From: an uncultured Lentisphaeria bacterium
GTDB taxonomy: Bacteria; Verrucomicrobiota; Lentisphaeria; Victivallales; Victivallaceae
Assembly: GCA_903821255.1 (NCBI GenBank)
Contig: CAIJKT010000549.1
Span: 1-8,694, forward strand
Length of the DNA stretch: 8,694 nucleotides
Reading direction: 5' to 3'
Notes under the pieces: model-generated
Told to the model about the DNA's origin: nothing
Database searches by the model: none
The model's input: only the letters and a program-made list of their open reading frames with translations
Program-made: the position numbers and the translations under genes
Shown: piece after piece, positions 1 to 8,365 of the stretch
How positions within the stretch are numbered: the stretch's first letter is position 1
Layout of the letters: every line of letters begins with the position of its first letter

Positions 1-290
1 CCGGACTTGGCGATGGTGCCGATATTGACTACGACTTCATCTTCTGTCATGCCGATACCGTTATCGCGGATTTTTATCAGATTATTGGTTTTGTCGATTT
101 CCAGTCGCACCGCCCACTCACGACTGATGTCCTTATTGGTCAGCGCTTCAAATCTGGCCTTGTCTATGGCATCTGCCGCGTTGGCGATCAATTCCCGCAG
201 GAAGATATCTTTGTTGGAATAAAGTGAGTGAATCATCAAGTCCAGCAGATGCTGAACCTCGGCTTTGAATTTTTTAGTTTGTCCTGACAT
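1..290 (-). CDS. htpG: Molecular chaperone HtpG (Hsp90), N-terminal part, cut by the window edge
   Basis: This is the 5' end (96 full codons) of the bacterial Hsp90 chaperone, a cytosolic ATP-dependent dimer that remodels client proteins. The visible part is the start of the N-terminal GHKL ATPase domain. Family landmarks are the segment [13 protein letters not shown] (residues 15-27), then [15 protein letters not shown], holding the equivalents of the catalytic Glu (E33) and Mg/ATP-binding Asn (N37), then DNGIGM (residues 76-81) with the adenine-contacting Asp (D76), then NIGTIAKSG at the edge. Compared with the common ELISNASDA, this copy reads ELIANAADA, a mild variation that keeps the key residues. 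The start is ATG at 290, preceded by AGGAGA (298-303) seven bases upstream. The middle and C-terminal domains lie outside the window. It is divergent from the DUF349-repeat gene. Identification is secure from sequence similarity to the family. Confidence 0.96.
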   Translation of the reverse strand, partial: MSGQTKKFKAEVQHLLDLMIHSLYSNKDIFLRELIANAADAIDKARFEALTNKDISREWAVRLEIDKTNNLIKIRDNGIGMTEDEVVVNIGTIAKS

Positions 291-344
291 TATACTGTCT
301 CCTGTTAAAATTTTAAATTAATTGTTTTTATATTCTGAACCTAT

Positions 345-374
345 AATATATAGTTCAAATCTGCTTAATTTCAA
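345..374 (-). promoter_or_regulatory. Putative sigma70-type promoter for htpG
   Basis: On the minus strand, TTGAAA (374 to 369, five of six matches to the -35 consensus) is followed after 18 bp by TATATT (350 to 345, five of six matches to the -10). This would start transcription near 338 and give an htpG leader of roughly 48 nt. I see neither a CIRCE element nor a sigma32-type CCCCAT -10, so no heat-shock control is evident here. The region is very AT-rich, so chance matches are likely. Confidence 0.4.
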
Positions 375-423
375 CTCTTAAACTGTATTCTGTGATTTTC
401 AACTGGAATTATTACCATATTCC

Positions 424-432
424 TGTTATAGT
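424..432 (+). promoter_or_regulatory. Putative extended -10 promoter for the DUF349-repeat gene
   Basis: TGT followed by TATAGT (427-432) gives an extended -10 motif with five of six matches to TATAAT. It would place the start of transcription near 439 and leave a leader of about 34 nt before the ATG at 473. No good -35 lies at 16-18 bp, which extended -10 promoters can tolerate. A perfect TATAAT at 342-347 on the same strand is an alternative, but it also lacks a convincing -35 and would give a leader of about 120 nt. Confidence 0.35.
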
Positions 433-472
433 GTAGAACATTAAAGTAAAGAACAATGGGGAGACCGGTTCA

Positions 473-3208
473 ATGTTCGGAGTTAATTTCTTTCAAAAGA
501 GTAATTTAAAACATAAAGACGCCGAGGTCAGACTTGCCACGCTTGAGCAAATTTCTCCAATCGAGAAAGAATTGATATTTGAAATGGCATCTGAAGACCC
601 TGATCCCAATTTAAGAATCGCAGCCATTGCGAAACTTGAAGATGTGGAGTTGCTGGAAAAGCTTCTGGCTGTTGAAACGGACACGGCAGCAGTCAATTCC
701 CTGAAAGACAAACTTAACCGGCGTTATTCCGGTCTGGTAATGTCGGGAGCTTCGGATTCCGATCTCTGCGGATATGTTGAAAAGATAGATGACGAACATC
801 TGCTGGCGACAATTGCCTGCAGCAATATCTCCACCGAAGTATCCTCGTGTGCCGCTGCCAGAATTAAATCCAAGGATCAGATCATTAAAGTGCTCCGGAA
901 TCTGCATGATGATATTCTGGGAAACGAGCTTCTCGCCCGCCTTGATGATGAAGAATCGCTGGAAGCGGCATCGGCGTCATCTTGTTCCGAGCCGGTTAGG
1001 AAAGCCGCGGATGAAAAACTCAAAGAATTACAGCATCATGAAGCGTCGCAGATTCAAGAAGCTGCCGCAGAAGAGACCAGGAAAAACTCCGGCATGTCGG
1101 ATGACCTGAAAAACCTTATTCATGAGCGCGAAAAAATTTGCGAAAACATAGAAAACGCAGTTGGCCGCCAGGATTCTGAAACTGTCCGGAGCGTCGGTCA
1201 GTGGAAACAGGAATGGGAAATCATTGAACTGCTGCCGCCGCGATATATGGAAATCCTGGATAAGCGGTTCAAAAACGCCTGTCTGAAATTTGAGGATGGC
1301 ATTAAAGACGCCATCCACAAAGTTGCCGTAAGAAAAGAGAAGCTGGGCCTGCTGGATGATATCTGCATAAAGGCGGAAGCGCTTGCATTGCGGGAGATGC
1401 TCGGCAAGGATGTCAAATTGTTGCACGGACTGGAGGAATCCTGGAAAAAGACGGCGGCAGGACTTCAGGATATCGAATTGATGGAATCAAAATTCAGATC
1501 AGCCTGCGAAAGAATACATAACAAAAGCAATGATGAACAGAAAATTATTGAGGATGCAGTTAAAACGTTGAAAGATTCCTGTGATGAAATCCAGAATTTT
1601 ATTAGCGACAAGCTGCCGGAAAAATTTAAGGAACGGCGGATTGAACTGGAACGGATAGTAAAACAGGCCGCCGCGGTTCTGCCTGATGATTCCGCGGACA
1701 GGCAACTGGTTGCTGAATTTATCCACCGCAACAAGAAATATTCAGTATTGCTGCATAACCGCTATGAAGCCAGGGATTTTGAGCGCTGGGAACATTATAC
1801 ATTGAAACTGGATTTGTGCAAACTGGCTGAAGCGTTACTGAACGTACAGGACATGCAGGAGGTTTCGGACAAGCTTAAGGAGCTTCGCGACCGCTGGCAG
1901 AAACTCGGGCATGTCCCGCCGGAGAAAACAGAAGAAATATGGCAGCGTTTCAAAGCCGCCAGCGATGTCCTGCAGCAGCGCTGCAATGAATTTTTTGAAA
2001 AGCGGAATAAAGAACGAGAAGAGACCGCACAGAAAAAGAACCTGATTTGTGAGGAAGCCGAACTGCTGTGCAACTCGACCGAATGGGGCGAAACCGCCGA
2101 CAAAATCAAGAATTTGCAGTTGCAATGGAAAGAGGCCGGATTCTGTCATTCGCACACAGAGAAAGAACTTTATCAGCGCTTCCGAAACGCATGTGATATT
2201 TTCTTCAATGCCCGTAAAGTTCACTATGATTCGATTCGGGATATTCGCGATCAGAATGCGCAATTCAAGAAGAATTTGTGCGAAGAGGCGGAACGTTTGA
2301 TTCAGATGCCTCATGAAGATGCACACCGCAAAATAAAGGTGCTCTGGGACCAATGGAAAAAGGCGGGCCATGCCGGCAAAGATGAAAGCCGTTTATATGA
2401 ACGCTTCCGCAGTGTCTTTGATAAGTATTACGGAGAAATGCGTGAAGAACGTGCAGTAAACATGGAGAAAAAGCAAAATTTATGCAATGAACTGGAAGCA
2501 TTGTTGAATTTTCCGCCGGATATAGCTGTACTTAAAGATAAAGTAAAACAGATCAATGACAGTTGGAGCCGCATCGGCGAAATTCCCCGCGATAAAGAGG
2601 ATGAGATTTACAGGCGGTTCGATTCGCTCAGCGAAAATCTGAAGAAAGTCATTAATCAGAGCCGCCGCGAAAAATTCAGATGCCTGATTACAGGGCAGGG
2701 GGCGCGCGAAAAACTTCTTGCATCGCTGATTGAATCATTTTCCGCCGGCTGTAGCGAGTTTCCGGATAATGTAAAAAATGAATGGAACAGTCTCGGTCAG
2801 GGTGGCGCTGAATTTAACTGGATTGAAAATCTGTTTAATAAAACCTGTGACGCATTTGCGGCCGGCGACAAGGCGTTTTTTGACGCTCTTGCCGCTAAGC
2901 AGCCATCTGCGTTTAAGAGTAAAAAAATGCTTTGTGCGGAGCTGGAGCAGATTGCCGGTTGCGCCGCTGCGGCTGAAGAGGCCGAACCTTTAAGCAATGA
3001 ATCTCTTGCCGATGAACTGCGGATGGCCTTTCAAAACAATTTTGGTTCTGTTGTCAAAGAGGCCAAGCCGCAGGATAATAATTCCAGGGTGAAAGATATC
3101 CGATCAAAATGGTTCTCTGCCGGGATTGCTCATACCGCGGAAATAGATGCGCTTACCGCGCGTTTCCTCCATGCAGATGAAATCTTTTCCGGGAAAAATG
3201 AGTGCTGA
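473..3208 (+). CDS. DUF349-repeat protein with N-terminal HEAT-like region, 911 aa
   Basis: This is a large, soluble, highly charged helical protein with no signal peptide or membrane segment. Its biochemical role is unknown. The start (FFQKSNLKHKDAEVRL) and residues 12-185 resemble HEAT-like repeats with D-x-D-x-x-[LV]-R turns, as in the long DUF349 proteins of proteobacteria. Clear DUF349 units lie at about 447-512, 522-588, 600-658 and 668-727. Each has a leading L-C-E-E-A-E-type helix, then W-K-x-A-G, then [YW]-x-R-F-x-x-A-C-D. Weaker units lie around 215-275, 290-346, 745-797 and 819-905. Anchor tryptophans at 248, 324, 475, 552, 628, 698, 771 and 880 are each followed 17 or 18 residues later by a phenylalanine. 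The ATG at 473 has GGGGAG (458-463) nine bases upstream. It is divergent from htpG, and its stop is 4 nt from the convergent permease stop. Family assignment is firm; function is open. Confidence 0.9.
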   Translation: MFGVNFFQKSNLKHKDAEVRLATLEQISPIEKELIFEMASEDPDPNLRIAAIAKLEDVELLEKLLAVETDTAAVNSLKDKLNRRYSGLVMSGASDSDLCGYVEKIDDEHLLATIACSNISTEVSSCAAARIKSKDQIIKVLRNLHDDILGNELLARLDDEESLEAASASSCSEPVRKAADEKLKELQHHEASQIQEAAAEETRKNSGMSDDLKNLIHEREKICENIENAVGRQDSETVRSVGQWKQEWEIIELLPPRYMEILDKRFKNACLKFEDGIKDAIHKVAVRKEKLGLLDDICIKAEALALREMLGKDVKLLHGLEESWKKTAAGLQDIELMESKFRSACERIHNKSNDEQKIIEDAVKTLKDSCDEIQNFISDKLPEKFKERRIELERIVKQAAAVLPDDSADRQLVAEFIHRNKKYSVLLHNRYEARDFERWEHYTLKLDLCKLAEALLNVQDMQEVSDKLKELRDRWQKLGHVPPEKTEEIWQRFKAASDVLQQRCNEFFEKRNKEREETAQKKNLICEEAELLCNSTEWGETADKIKNLQLQWKEAGFCHSHTEKELYQRFRNACDIFFNARKVHYDSIRDIRDQNAQFKKNLCEEAERLIQMPHEDAHRKIKVLWDQWKKAGHAGKDESRLYERFRSVFDKYYGEMREERAVNMEKKQNLCNELEALLNFPPDIAVLKDKVKQINDSWSRIGEIPRDKEDEIYRRFDSLSENLKKVINQSRREKFRCLITGQGAREKLLASLIESFSAGCSEFPDNVKNEWNSLGQGGAEFNWIENLFNKTCDAFAAGDKAFFDALAAKQPSAFKSKKMLCAELEQIAGCAAAAEEAEPLSNESLADELRMAFQNNFGSVVKEAKPQDNNSRVKDIRSKWFSAGIAHTAEIDALTARFLHADEIFSGKNEC

Positions 3209-3212
3209 TCAT

Positions 3213-6200
3213 TTAAGATTGATTAGTTATTTTACCTTCAGCAGACGTTTGATCCGGCTTTTTCGGCTTGAATATCCGAAGCACGACTACGAAAAATAGC
3301 GGGATATAAAAAACTGCCAGCACCGTCGCTGTAATCATCCCGCCCATAACACCGGTTCCGATGGAGTTCTGGGCACCGGAGCCTGCTCCGGTGCTGATTG
3401 CCAGCGGCAGCACCCCGAGAATGAAAGCTAAAGATGTCATCAAAATGGGACGCAGCCGCAACCGCGAGGCTTCAAGTGTCGCATTGATCAGTCCGATTCC
3501 ATGTTCCAGGCGGGCCTTGGCAAATTCCACAATAAGAATGGCATTTTTGGCGGACAACCCTATAATTGTCAGCAAGCCGATCTGAAAATAGACATCGTTG
3601 GATAACCCCCGGAATGTGGTTGCCAGCAATGCCCCGATTATGCCGAGCGGCAATACCAGCATTACGGAAAATGGAATTGACCAGCTTTCGTAAAGCGCTG
3701 CGAGACATAAGAATACCACCAGAATCGAGATTGCATACAACAGCGGAGCCTGCGAACCGGACATCAGTTCCTGATAGGACAGACCTGTCCACTCGAAGCC
3801 TATACCGAGAGGCAGTTGCGCGGCTATCTGCTCCATGGCCGCCATTGCGTCGCCTGAACTTTTGCCCGGTGCTGCCATGCCCATGATTTCAATCGATGGA
3901 AAGCCGTTGTAACGTTCAAGCCGCGGGGAGCCATAGATCCATCGGCCCTGGGCGAACGAAGAAAATGGCACCATGGTGCCGACATTATTGCGGACATACC
4001 ATTTATCCAGATCTTCCGGCTGCATCCTGTAAGCGGCATCCGACTGAAGGAAAACTTTTTTGATTCGCCCCCTGTCGATGAAGTCGTTGGTGTAGATGCC
4101 GCCCCAGGCAGATGAGAAGACATTGTGGACGTCGTTTACGGAAAGCCCCAGCGCGCCGACACGGCCCCAGTCAATATCTACTTTAAATTCCGGCGTGTCA
4201 TCCATCCCGTTGGGACGTACCATCATAAGATTGGGGTTTTGAGCTGCCATGCCCAGAAGCTGATTTCGCGCCTCCAGCAATTTATCATGGCCAAGTCCGC
4301 CGCGGTCCTGCATTTTAAAATCAAAACCATTGGCATTGCCTAATTCGATTGCCGCCGGAGGCGGAAAGGCGAAAACCATTGCATTGCGGATACGCGAGAA
4401 TGCCGCCATCGCTTTGCCTGCTACTGCTCCGACCCGAAGATCCGGCCTGTTGCGCAAATTCCAGTCTTTGAGTTTGGCAAAGGCGATGGCTGAATTCTGG
4501 CCTCTGCCGGCAAAACTGAATCCGGCCACGGCGAAGACGGAATCCACAGCATCCTTCTGATCTATGAGTAAATGATTCCTGACCCGGTCAATTACTTTAA
4601 GTGTCTGTTCCTGGGTTGATCCAGCCGGAAGCATGATTTGCACGAACATAATACCCTGGTCTTCATCCGGCAGGTAGGCGGTCGGCAGGCGCATGAAGAG
4701 GAATCCTATTACCCCTATGACAATCAGATACAGCAGTATATAGCGTATACTACTGTTCAGCATAAGCCCGACGATTGATTGATACCGGTCGCGGCTGCTG
4801 TTGAAAATATTATTGAACCATTTGAAAAATGGACGGAAGATAAATAGTCCGCTTTCGGTAGCCTGATGTCCTTTTTCCACAGGTTTGAGCATTGTGGCGC
4901 AAAGCGACGGCGTAATTATCAGCGCTACCACTACAGACAAGATCATACAGGAAATGATGGTGATGGAAAACTGGCGGTAGATAACCCCGGTGGAACCGCC
5001 GAAAAAGGCCATTGGCACAAATACGGCTGACAGCACCAGCGCAATTCCCACCAGCGCCCCGGATATTTGGCCCATTGACTTTCTGGTGGCCTCTTTGGGC
5101 GAAAGCCCTTCTTCGCTCATTACCCGCTCCACATTCTCAACGACCACAATCGCATCATCAACCAGCAGACCGATAGCCAGCACCATGGCAAACATCGTCA
5201 GTGTATTGATGGAAAACCCGAACAGCTTGAGCACCGCGAAAGTTCCCAGAAGCACGACAGGTATTGCAATAGTAGGAATCAGAGTTGCCCTGAAATTTTG
5301 CAGAAACAGGAACATTACTAAAAAGACCAGCAGGATTGCTTCCGCCAGCGCTTTGATTACTTCTTCAATGGATATTTTTACAAACGGGGTGGTGTCGTAT
5401 GGATACACCATTTTCATGCCTTTGGGATAAAACTTGGCCAGTTCATTCAGTTTGGTTCTGACTGCAGTGGCTGTGGAAAGCGCATTGGCTCCGGTGGCCA
5501 GTTTAATTGCCATCCCGCCCGCCGGTTTGCCGTTATAGGTTCCAACCATGTCATAATTCTCGCTTCCCAGCTCAATCTTTGCCACTTCCTTTAATAGCAC
5601 CTTGGAGCCGTCACTATTGGCCCGTAAAACGATTTGTCCGAAATCTTCCGGGGTCTGCAGAAGACTCTGAATGTTGATTGTGGCATTCAATTGCTGTCCT
5701 ATGGAGGAAGGGGTTCCGCCGATTTGCCCGGCGGAAACTTGTACATTGTGGGTCTGAATCGCCTGTACTACGTCATCAGGCGTCAGTTGGAAATTGTAGA
5801 GTTTGTCCGGATTCAGCCATATCCGCATTGCGTACTGCGAGCCGAATGTTGTTACTTCGCCGACTCCCTGGACACGGCTTAACGGGTCCTGAATGTTTGC
5901 CACAATATAATTGGTCAGGTCTTCGCGGTCCATGCTTGAATCTTCAGAGACGAATCCTATCACCATGAGAAAATTCTTGGTTGACTTTGTAACTCTGATC
6001 CCCTGGCGCTGAACTACCTGCGGCAGTAGCGGCATGGCCAGTTGCAGCTTGTTCTGGGTCTGTACCTGGGCGATGTCCGGATCGGTGCCGGCGTCAAACG
6101 TCAGCGTGATGGTCGCATAACCCGCTGAATCGCTGGTGGATGAGATATAGCACAGGTGGTCGATTCCGTTCATTTTCTGCTCGATGACCTGGCTGACGGT

Positions 6201-6377
6201 ATCTTCGATTGTTTTGGCCGATGCCCCCGGGTAGAATGCGTCTATGGATATTTCCGGCAGGGCGATAGCAGGATACTGTGATACCGGCAGCGTAAAAATT
6301 GACAATATCCCGGCCATCATGATGATGATGGCGATGACCCAGGAGAAGATAGGGCGATTGATAAAAAAATTAATCAT
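3213..6377 (-). CDS. RND multidrug efflux permease, AcrB/MexB-like (HAE1 family), 1054 aa
   Basis: This is the inner-membrane, proton-driven pump of a tripartite efflux system. It takes substrates from the periplasm and inner-membrane outer leaflet and passes them to an outer-membrane channel. Length and layout match AcrB: TM1 (about 9-29), a porter domain, TM2-6 (about 340-497), TM7 (about 545-562), a second porter domain, and TM8-12 (about 877-1035). Proton-relay residues are intact: D407 and D408 in [14 protein letters not shown]944 in [12 protein letters not shown]974 and T981 in RLRPILMTS. The aromatic drug-pocket residues of AcrB are also kept: F136, F178, F615, F620, F622, F633. The switch loop reads FSFAGRG, with Ser where AcrB has Gly616. 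The ATG lies in the ATGA overlap with the adaptor stop, with GGGAG ten bases upstream inside the adaptor gene, so translation is probably coupled. Substrate is not predictable. The gene looks fully functional. Confidence 0.95.
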   Translation of the reverse strand: MINFFINRPIFSWVIAIIIMMAGILSIFTLPVSQYPAIALPEISIDAFYPGASAKTIEDTVSQVIEQKMNGIDHLCYISSTSDSAGYATITLTFDAGTDPDIAQVQTQNKLQLAMPLLPQVVQRQGIRVTKSTKNFLMVIGFVSEDSSMDREDLTNYIVANIQDPLSRVQGVGEVTTFGSQYAMRIWLNPDKLYNFQLTPDDVVQAIQTHNVQVSAGQIGGTPSSIGQQLNATINIQSLLQTPEDFGQIVLRANSDGSKVLLKEVAKIELGSENYDMVGTYNGKPAGGMAIKLATGANALSTATAVRTKLNELAKFYPKGMKMVYPYDTTPFVKISIEEVIKALAEAILLVFLVMFLFLQNFRATLIPTIAIPVVLLGTFAVLKLFGFSINTLTMFAMVLAIGLLVDDAIVVVENVERVMSEEGLSPKEATRKSMGQISGALVGIALVLSAVFVPMAFFGGSTGVIYRQFSITIISCMILSVVVALIITPSLCATMLKPVEKGHQATESGLFIFRPFFKWFNNIFNSSRDRYQSIVGLMLNSSIRYILLYLIVIGVIGFLFMRLPTAYLPDEDQGIMFVQIMLPAGSTQEQTLKVIDRVRNHLLIDQKDAVDSVFAVAGFSFAGRGQNSAIAFAKLKDWNLRNRPDLRVGAVAGKAMAAFSRIRNAMVFAFPPPAAIELGNANGFDFKMQDRGGLGHDKLLEARNQLLGMAAQNPNLMMVRPNGMDDTPEFKVDIDWGRVGALGLSVNDVHNVFSSAWGGIYTNDFIDRGRIKKVFLQSDAAYRMQPEDLDKWYVRNNVGTMVPFSSFAQGRWIYGSPRLERYNGFPSIEIMGMAAPGKSSGDAMAAMEQIAAQLPLGIGFEWTGLSYQELMSGSQAPLLYAISILVVFLCLAALYESWSIPFSVMLVLPLGIIGALLATTFRGLSNDVYFQIGLLTIIGLSAKNAILIVEFAKARLEHGIGLINATLEASRLRLRPILMTSLAFILGVLPLAISTGAGSGAQNSIGTGVMGGMITATVLAVFYIPLFFVVVLRIFKPKKPDQTSAEGKITNQS

Positions 6378-7564
6378 TTTGACGCGACTCCCGGTTTGGC
6401 CGCCTGGTCTTTCTGCTGCTGTTCCGAGTCGAAGTTAATCACTTTAACTGGAACTCCGGGACGTATTCTCTGGAATCCCTCCACAATCAGGCGGTCTCCG
6501 GGTTTTAAACCGCTTTTGACCAGCCATTTATTGCCGATGCTGCGGTCAAGTTCCAACTGCTTTTGAACAACTTTGTCGGAACTGTCCACCAGCAGAGCAT
6601 ATGGATTTCCCCGCATGTCCCGCATGACTCCCTGCTGCGGCACCAGTATTGCCTGCTCAATCACTCCGTCTTTAGTGGCGGCGCGCACAAACATTCCAGG
6701 CAGCAGCACATTTTCAGGGTTCGGAAAAACCATGCGGAGAATGAATGATCCGGTGCTGGGGTCTACGGTGACATCGCGGAACTTAATTTCGCCTTCCTGC
6801 GGATATGGAGTTCCATCCTCCAGAGACAGTTTAGCTTTAGCTTTTTCGTTATTATCTATTTTTATCAGGCCGTTTGAAATTTCATCCCGCAACCGCAAAT
6901 AATTAGCGCTTGACTGAGTAACATCAACATAAATAGGATTGATCTGTTGAATTGTGGTGAGCGGCAGGAGATGATTGGCTGTCACCAGAGCGCCTACCGT
7001 GACATGGGATTTTCCGGTACGTCCTGAAATCGGAGCGGTGACACTGGTGTAGGTTAGATTGATGCGGGCTGTATCCAGTGCGGCTTTGGCTACTGCTATA
7101 TCAGCTTCTGCCGTGTTCAATTCGCCTAACATATCGTCGAAGTTCTGCTGGCTGACCGCGTTGGCTTTGACTAATTTCCTGTTGCGTTCAACTTTCGTCC
7201 GGAGTGGAACGGCATGCGCTTCAGTTCTGGCCAGATCCGCCTGGGCTCTGCCGTATGCCGCCTGATATAGCGCCGGATCAATCTGATATAGCAAATCGCC
7301 GGCTTTGACATCTGTACCTTCTTCAAATAAACGTTTTTGGATTATCCCGCCAACCTGCGGGCGGACTTCCGCTACCAGGAAAGCGCGTGTTCGTCCGGAC
7401 AGTTCGGAGGAGACTGTAGCCCGTTCCGTCTTTATAGTTATTACTGCGACTTCAGGGGGTGGCATTTGCATCTGTCCGCCGCCTGCCGCCTGCTTGCCGC
7501 AGCCTGCCGACAGTAAAGTAATTAGTGAAGTTAATGATATTAAAACGACGGCATACTTTTTCAT
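6374..7564 (-). CDS. RND efflux periplasmic adaptor lipoprotein, AcrA/MexA-like, 396 aa
   Basis: This is the membrane fusion protein that bridges the RND permease and an outer-membrane channel. Residues 1-22 form a lipoprotein signal peptide (basic MKK, hydrophobic core, LSAGC with C22 as the lipidated cysteine). A lipoyl half follows ([17 protein letters not shown], residues 68-83), then a helical hairpin at about 100-172, the second lipoyl half ([14 protein letters not shown], 171-184), the beta-barrel ([12 protein letters not shown] to LLPGMFV), and the membrane-proximal domain (ILVPQQGV onward). The hairpin carries R127-x3-L131-x6-S138, the RLS motif known to contact TolC-type channels. 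An in-frame TAA 12 nt before the ATG fixes the start. No Shine-Dalgarno sequence is visible in AGCTGTAACATC before it, unlike the other genes here. The stop overlaps the permease start by 4 nt. The regulator lies 34 nt upstream on the same strand. Confidence 0.95.
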   Translation of the reverse strand: MKKYAVVLISLTSLITLLSAGCGKQAAGGGQMQMPPPEVAVITIKTERATVSSELSGRTRAFLVAEVRPQVGGIIQKRLFEEGTDVKAGDLLYQIDPALYQAAYGRAQADLARTEAHAVPLRTKVERNRKLVKANAVSQQNFDDMLGELNTAEADIAVAKAALDTARINLTYTSVTAPISGRTGKSHVTVGALVTANHLLPLTTIQQINPIYVDVTQSSANYLRLRDEISNGLIKIDNNEKAKAKLSLEDGTPYPQEGEIKFRDVTVDPSTGSFILRMVFPNPENVLLPGMFVRAATKDGVIEQAILVPQQGVMRDMRGNPYALLVDSSDKVVQKQLELDRSIGNKWLVKSGLKPGDRLIVEGFQRIRPGVPVKVINFDSEQQQKDQAAKPGVASK

Positions 7565-7598
7565 GATGTTACAGCTTTATATAAAAATGTTTTTGTTC

Positions 7599-8204
7599 TT
7601 AGTTAAATTTTAATCCCAGCAGACTCTGGGCAGTAATATGGTCAACTATCATATCCAGATTATCCTGGATAAAGTCGCCTTCAGCACAGATTTTTTCGAT
7701 ACACCGTCCATGGAAGAAATAGAACATGCAGCTTCCGAGAGTGGAGAAAACCCGTATTTTTATTTCTTTGTCAGAGGTGTCCTGCGGCAGGCCTTTTCTT
7801 AATATGCTTTCCAGCGAAAAAACATCCGGCTTAAAATAAACCTCGATAATCTCATTAAAAATTTCCGAAGGGTTAAGCATCTCATGATGGGCTATTTTTT
7901 TCATCAGCAGGCTGCCCGGAGTTTTCTTGTCGGCACCGCGGTATAAAAATGTTTTGACCCAGTCCTGCATCACCGCCCTCAGGTCTGAATCTGATTGGAC
8001 TTTTTCCCCGCAGGGCAGTGGCGGCTTAAAGGCGAAAGTCATTTCCAGGGCGCGCCGGTAAAGTTCCGCTTTGCCTGAGAAATGATAATTAATCGCGGCA
8101 ATATTGACGCCTGCGCGTCTGCAAATATTGCGTATAGTTGCGGCATGGTAGCCGTGTTCCGCAAACTCTTCCAGCGCCGCAGCTATAATTTTATTCTTTG
8201 TCAT
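7599..8204 (-). CDS. TetR/AcrR-family transcriptional regulator, likely with CerR/CecR-type C-terminal domain, 201 aa
   Basis: This is a one-component dimeric repressor-type regulator. Residues 3-50 form the TetR helix-turn-helix domain: IIAAALEEFAEHGYHAATI, then ICRRAGVNIAAINYHFSGKAELY, where N34-K45 is the recognition helix and following turn. The NIAAINYHF version, together with an H-H-E-M-L-N-P-S-E segment at 106-114 and a following E-x-Y-F-K-P, resembles regulators with the DUF1956 (CerR/YbiH) C-terminal domain rather than classical AcrR. I give that subfamily moderate confidence. The C-terminal half (about 60-201) would bind the ligand and dimerise. The ATG at 8204 has AAGGTG seven bases upstream. 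The gene comes first in the apparent regulator-adaptor-permease operon, and an inverted repeat overlaps its promoter, so autorepression with control of the pump is the natural inference. The ligand is unknown. It might be the product of the upstream biosynthetic gene, but nothing in the sequence proves that. Confidence 0.92.
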   Translation of the reverse strand: MTKNKIIAAALEEFAEHGYHAATIRNICRRAGVNIAAINYHFSGKAELYRRALEMTFAFKPPLPCGEKVQSDSDLRAVMQDWVKTFLYRGADKKTPGSLLMKKIAHHEMLNPSEIFNEIIEVYFKPDVFSLESILRKGLPQDTSDKEIKIRVFSTLGSCMFYFFHGRCIEKICAEGDFIQDNLDMIVDHITAQSLLGLKFN

Positions 8205-8217
8205 ATAATATCACCTT

Positions 8218-8263
8218 ATTCAAACAGTTGTTTCATTCATTAGTTTAAATCACATGTTTGAAT
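8218..8263. promoter_or_regulatory. Putative operator: 9-bp inverted repeat with a third half-site
   Basis: ATTCAAACA (8218-8226) and TGTTTGAAT (8255-8263) are perfect inverted copies separated by 28 bp. A third, near-identical half-site GTTTAAAT lies at 8243-8250 in the orientation of the right arm, and a small AAACA-GT-TGTTT dyad sits at 8222-8233. The cluster lies directly upstream of the TetR-family gene, ends just before its Shine-Dalgarno sequence, and spans the predicted promoter. This placement is typical of autorepression by TetR-family dimers. Which pair of half-sites is bound cannot be decided from sequence. Confidence 0.5.
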
Positions 8264-8270
8264 TTTGCAA
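8242..8270 (-). promoter_or_regulatory. Putative promoter of the regulator-pump operon
   Basis: On the minus strand, TTGCAA (8270 to 8265) is followed after exactly 17 bp by TAAACT (8247 to 8242), each with four of six consensus matches. Transcription would start near 8235, leaving a leader of about 30 nt. The spacer contains one arm of the inverted repeat and the -10 overlaps another half-site, so a bound regulator would block RNA polymerase. The hexamers are weak and the call rests largely on position. Confidence 0.35.
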
Positions 8271-8365
8271 ATCCAATTAATCATTTTCTTGAAATTATCA
8301 TTCCGCGCGGCGTCCGGTTTCCGGCATATTGGAATGCAGACAAGGGAAATAACGGTCAGAAGGAA

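Noticed and set aside
1835..2371. Open frame of 178 codons on the minus strand inside the DUF349-repeat gene
   Set aside because: It lies wholly antisense to a strongly supported gene, has no recognisable domain, and resembles the low-complexity frames expected opposite a Lys/Glu-rich coding region.
3184..3198. TTTTCC-G-GGAAAA dyad at the end of the DUF349-repeat gene as a terminator
   Set aside because: The loop would be too small unless the stem is shortened, the stem is weak, and no T-run follows.
4990..5430. Open frame of 146 codons on the plus strand within the permease gene
   Set aside because: It is antisense to conserved AcrB transmembrane segments 2-6. Its Ser/Thr/Ile-rich translation is what the reverse complement of such codons gives, and there is no family similarity.
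7565..7620. Internal promoter for the adaptor gene in the AT-rich gap (TATATA-type -10)
   Set aside because: The best -35 at 17-18 bp matches the consensus at only three positions, and the -10 is just part of an A/T palindrome. Co-transcription with the regulator explains the layout better.
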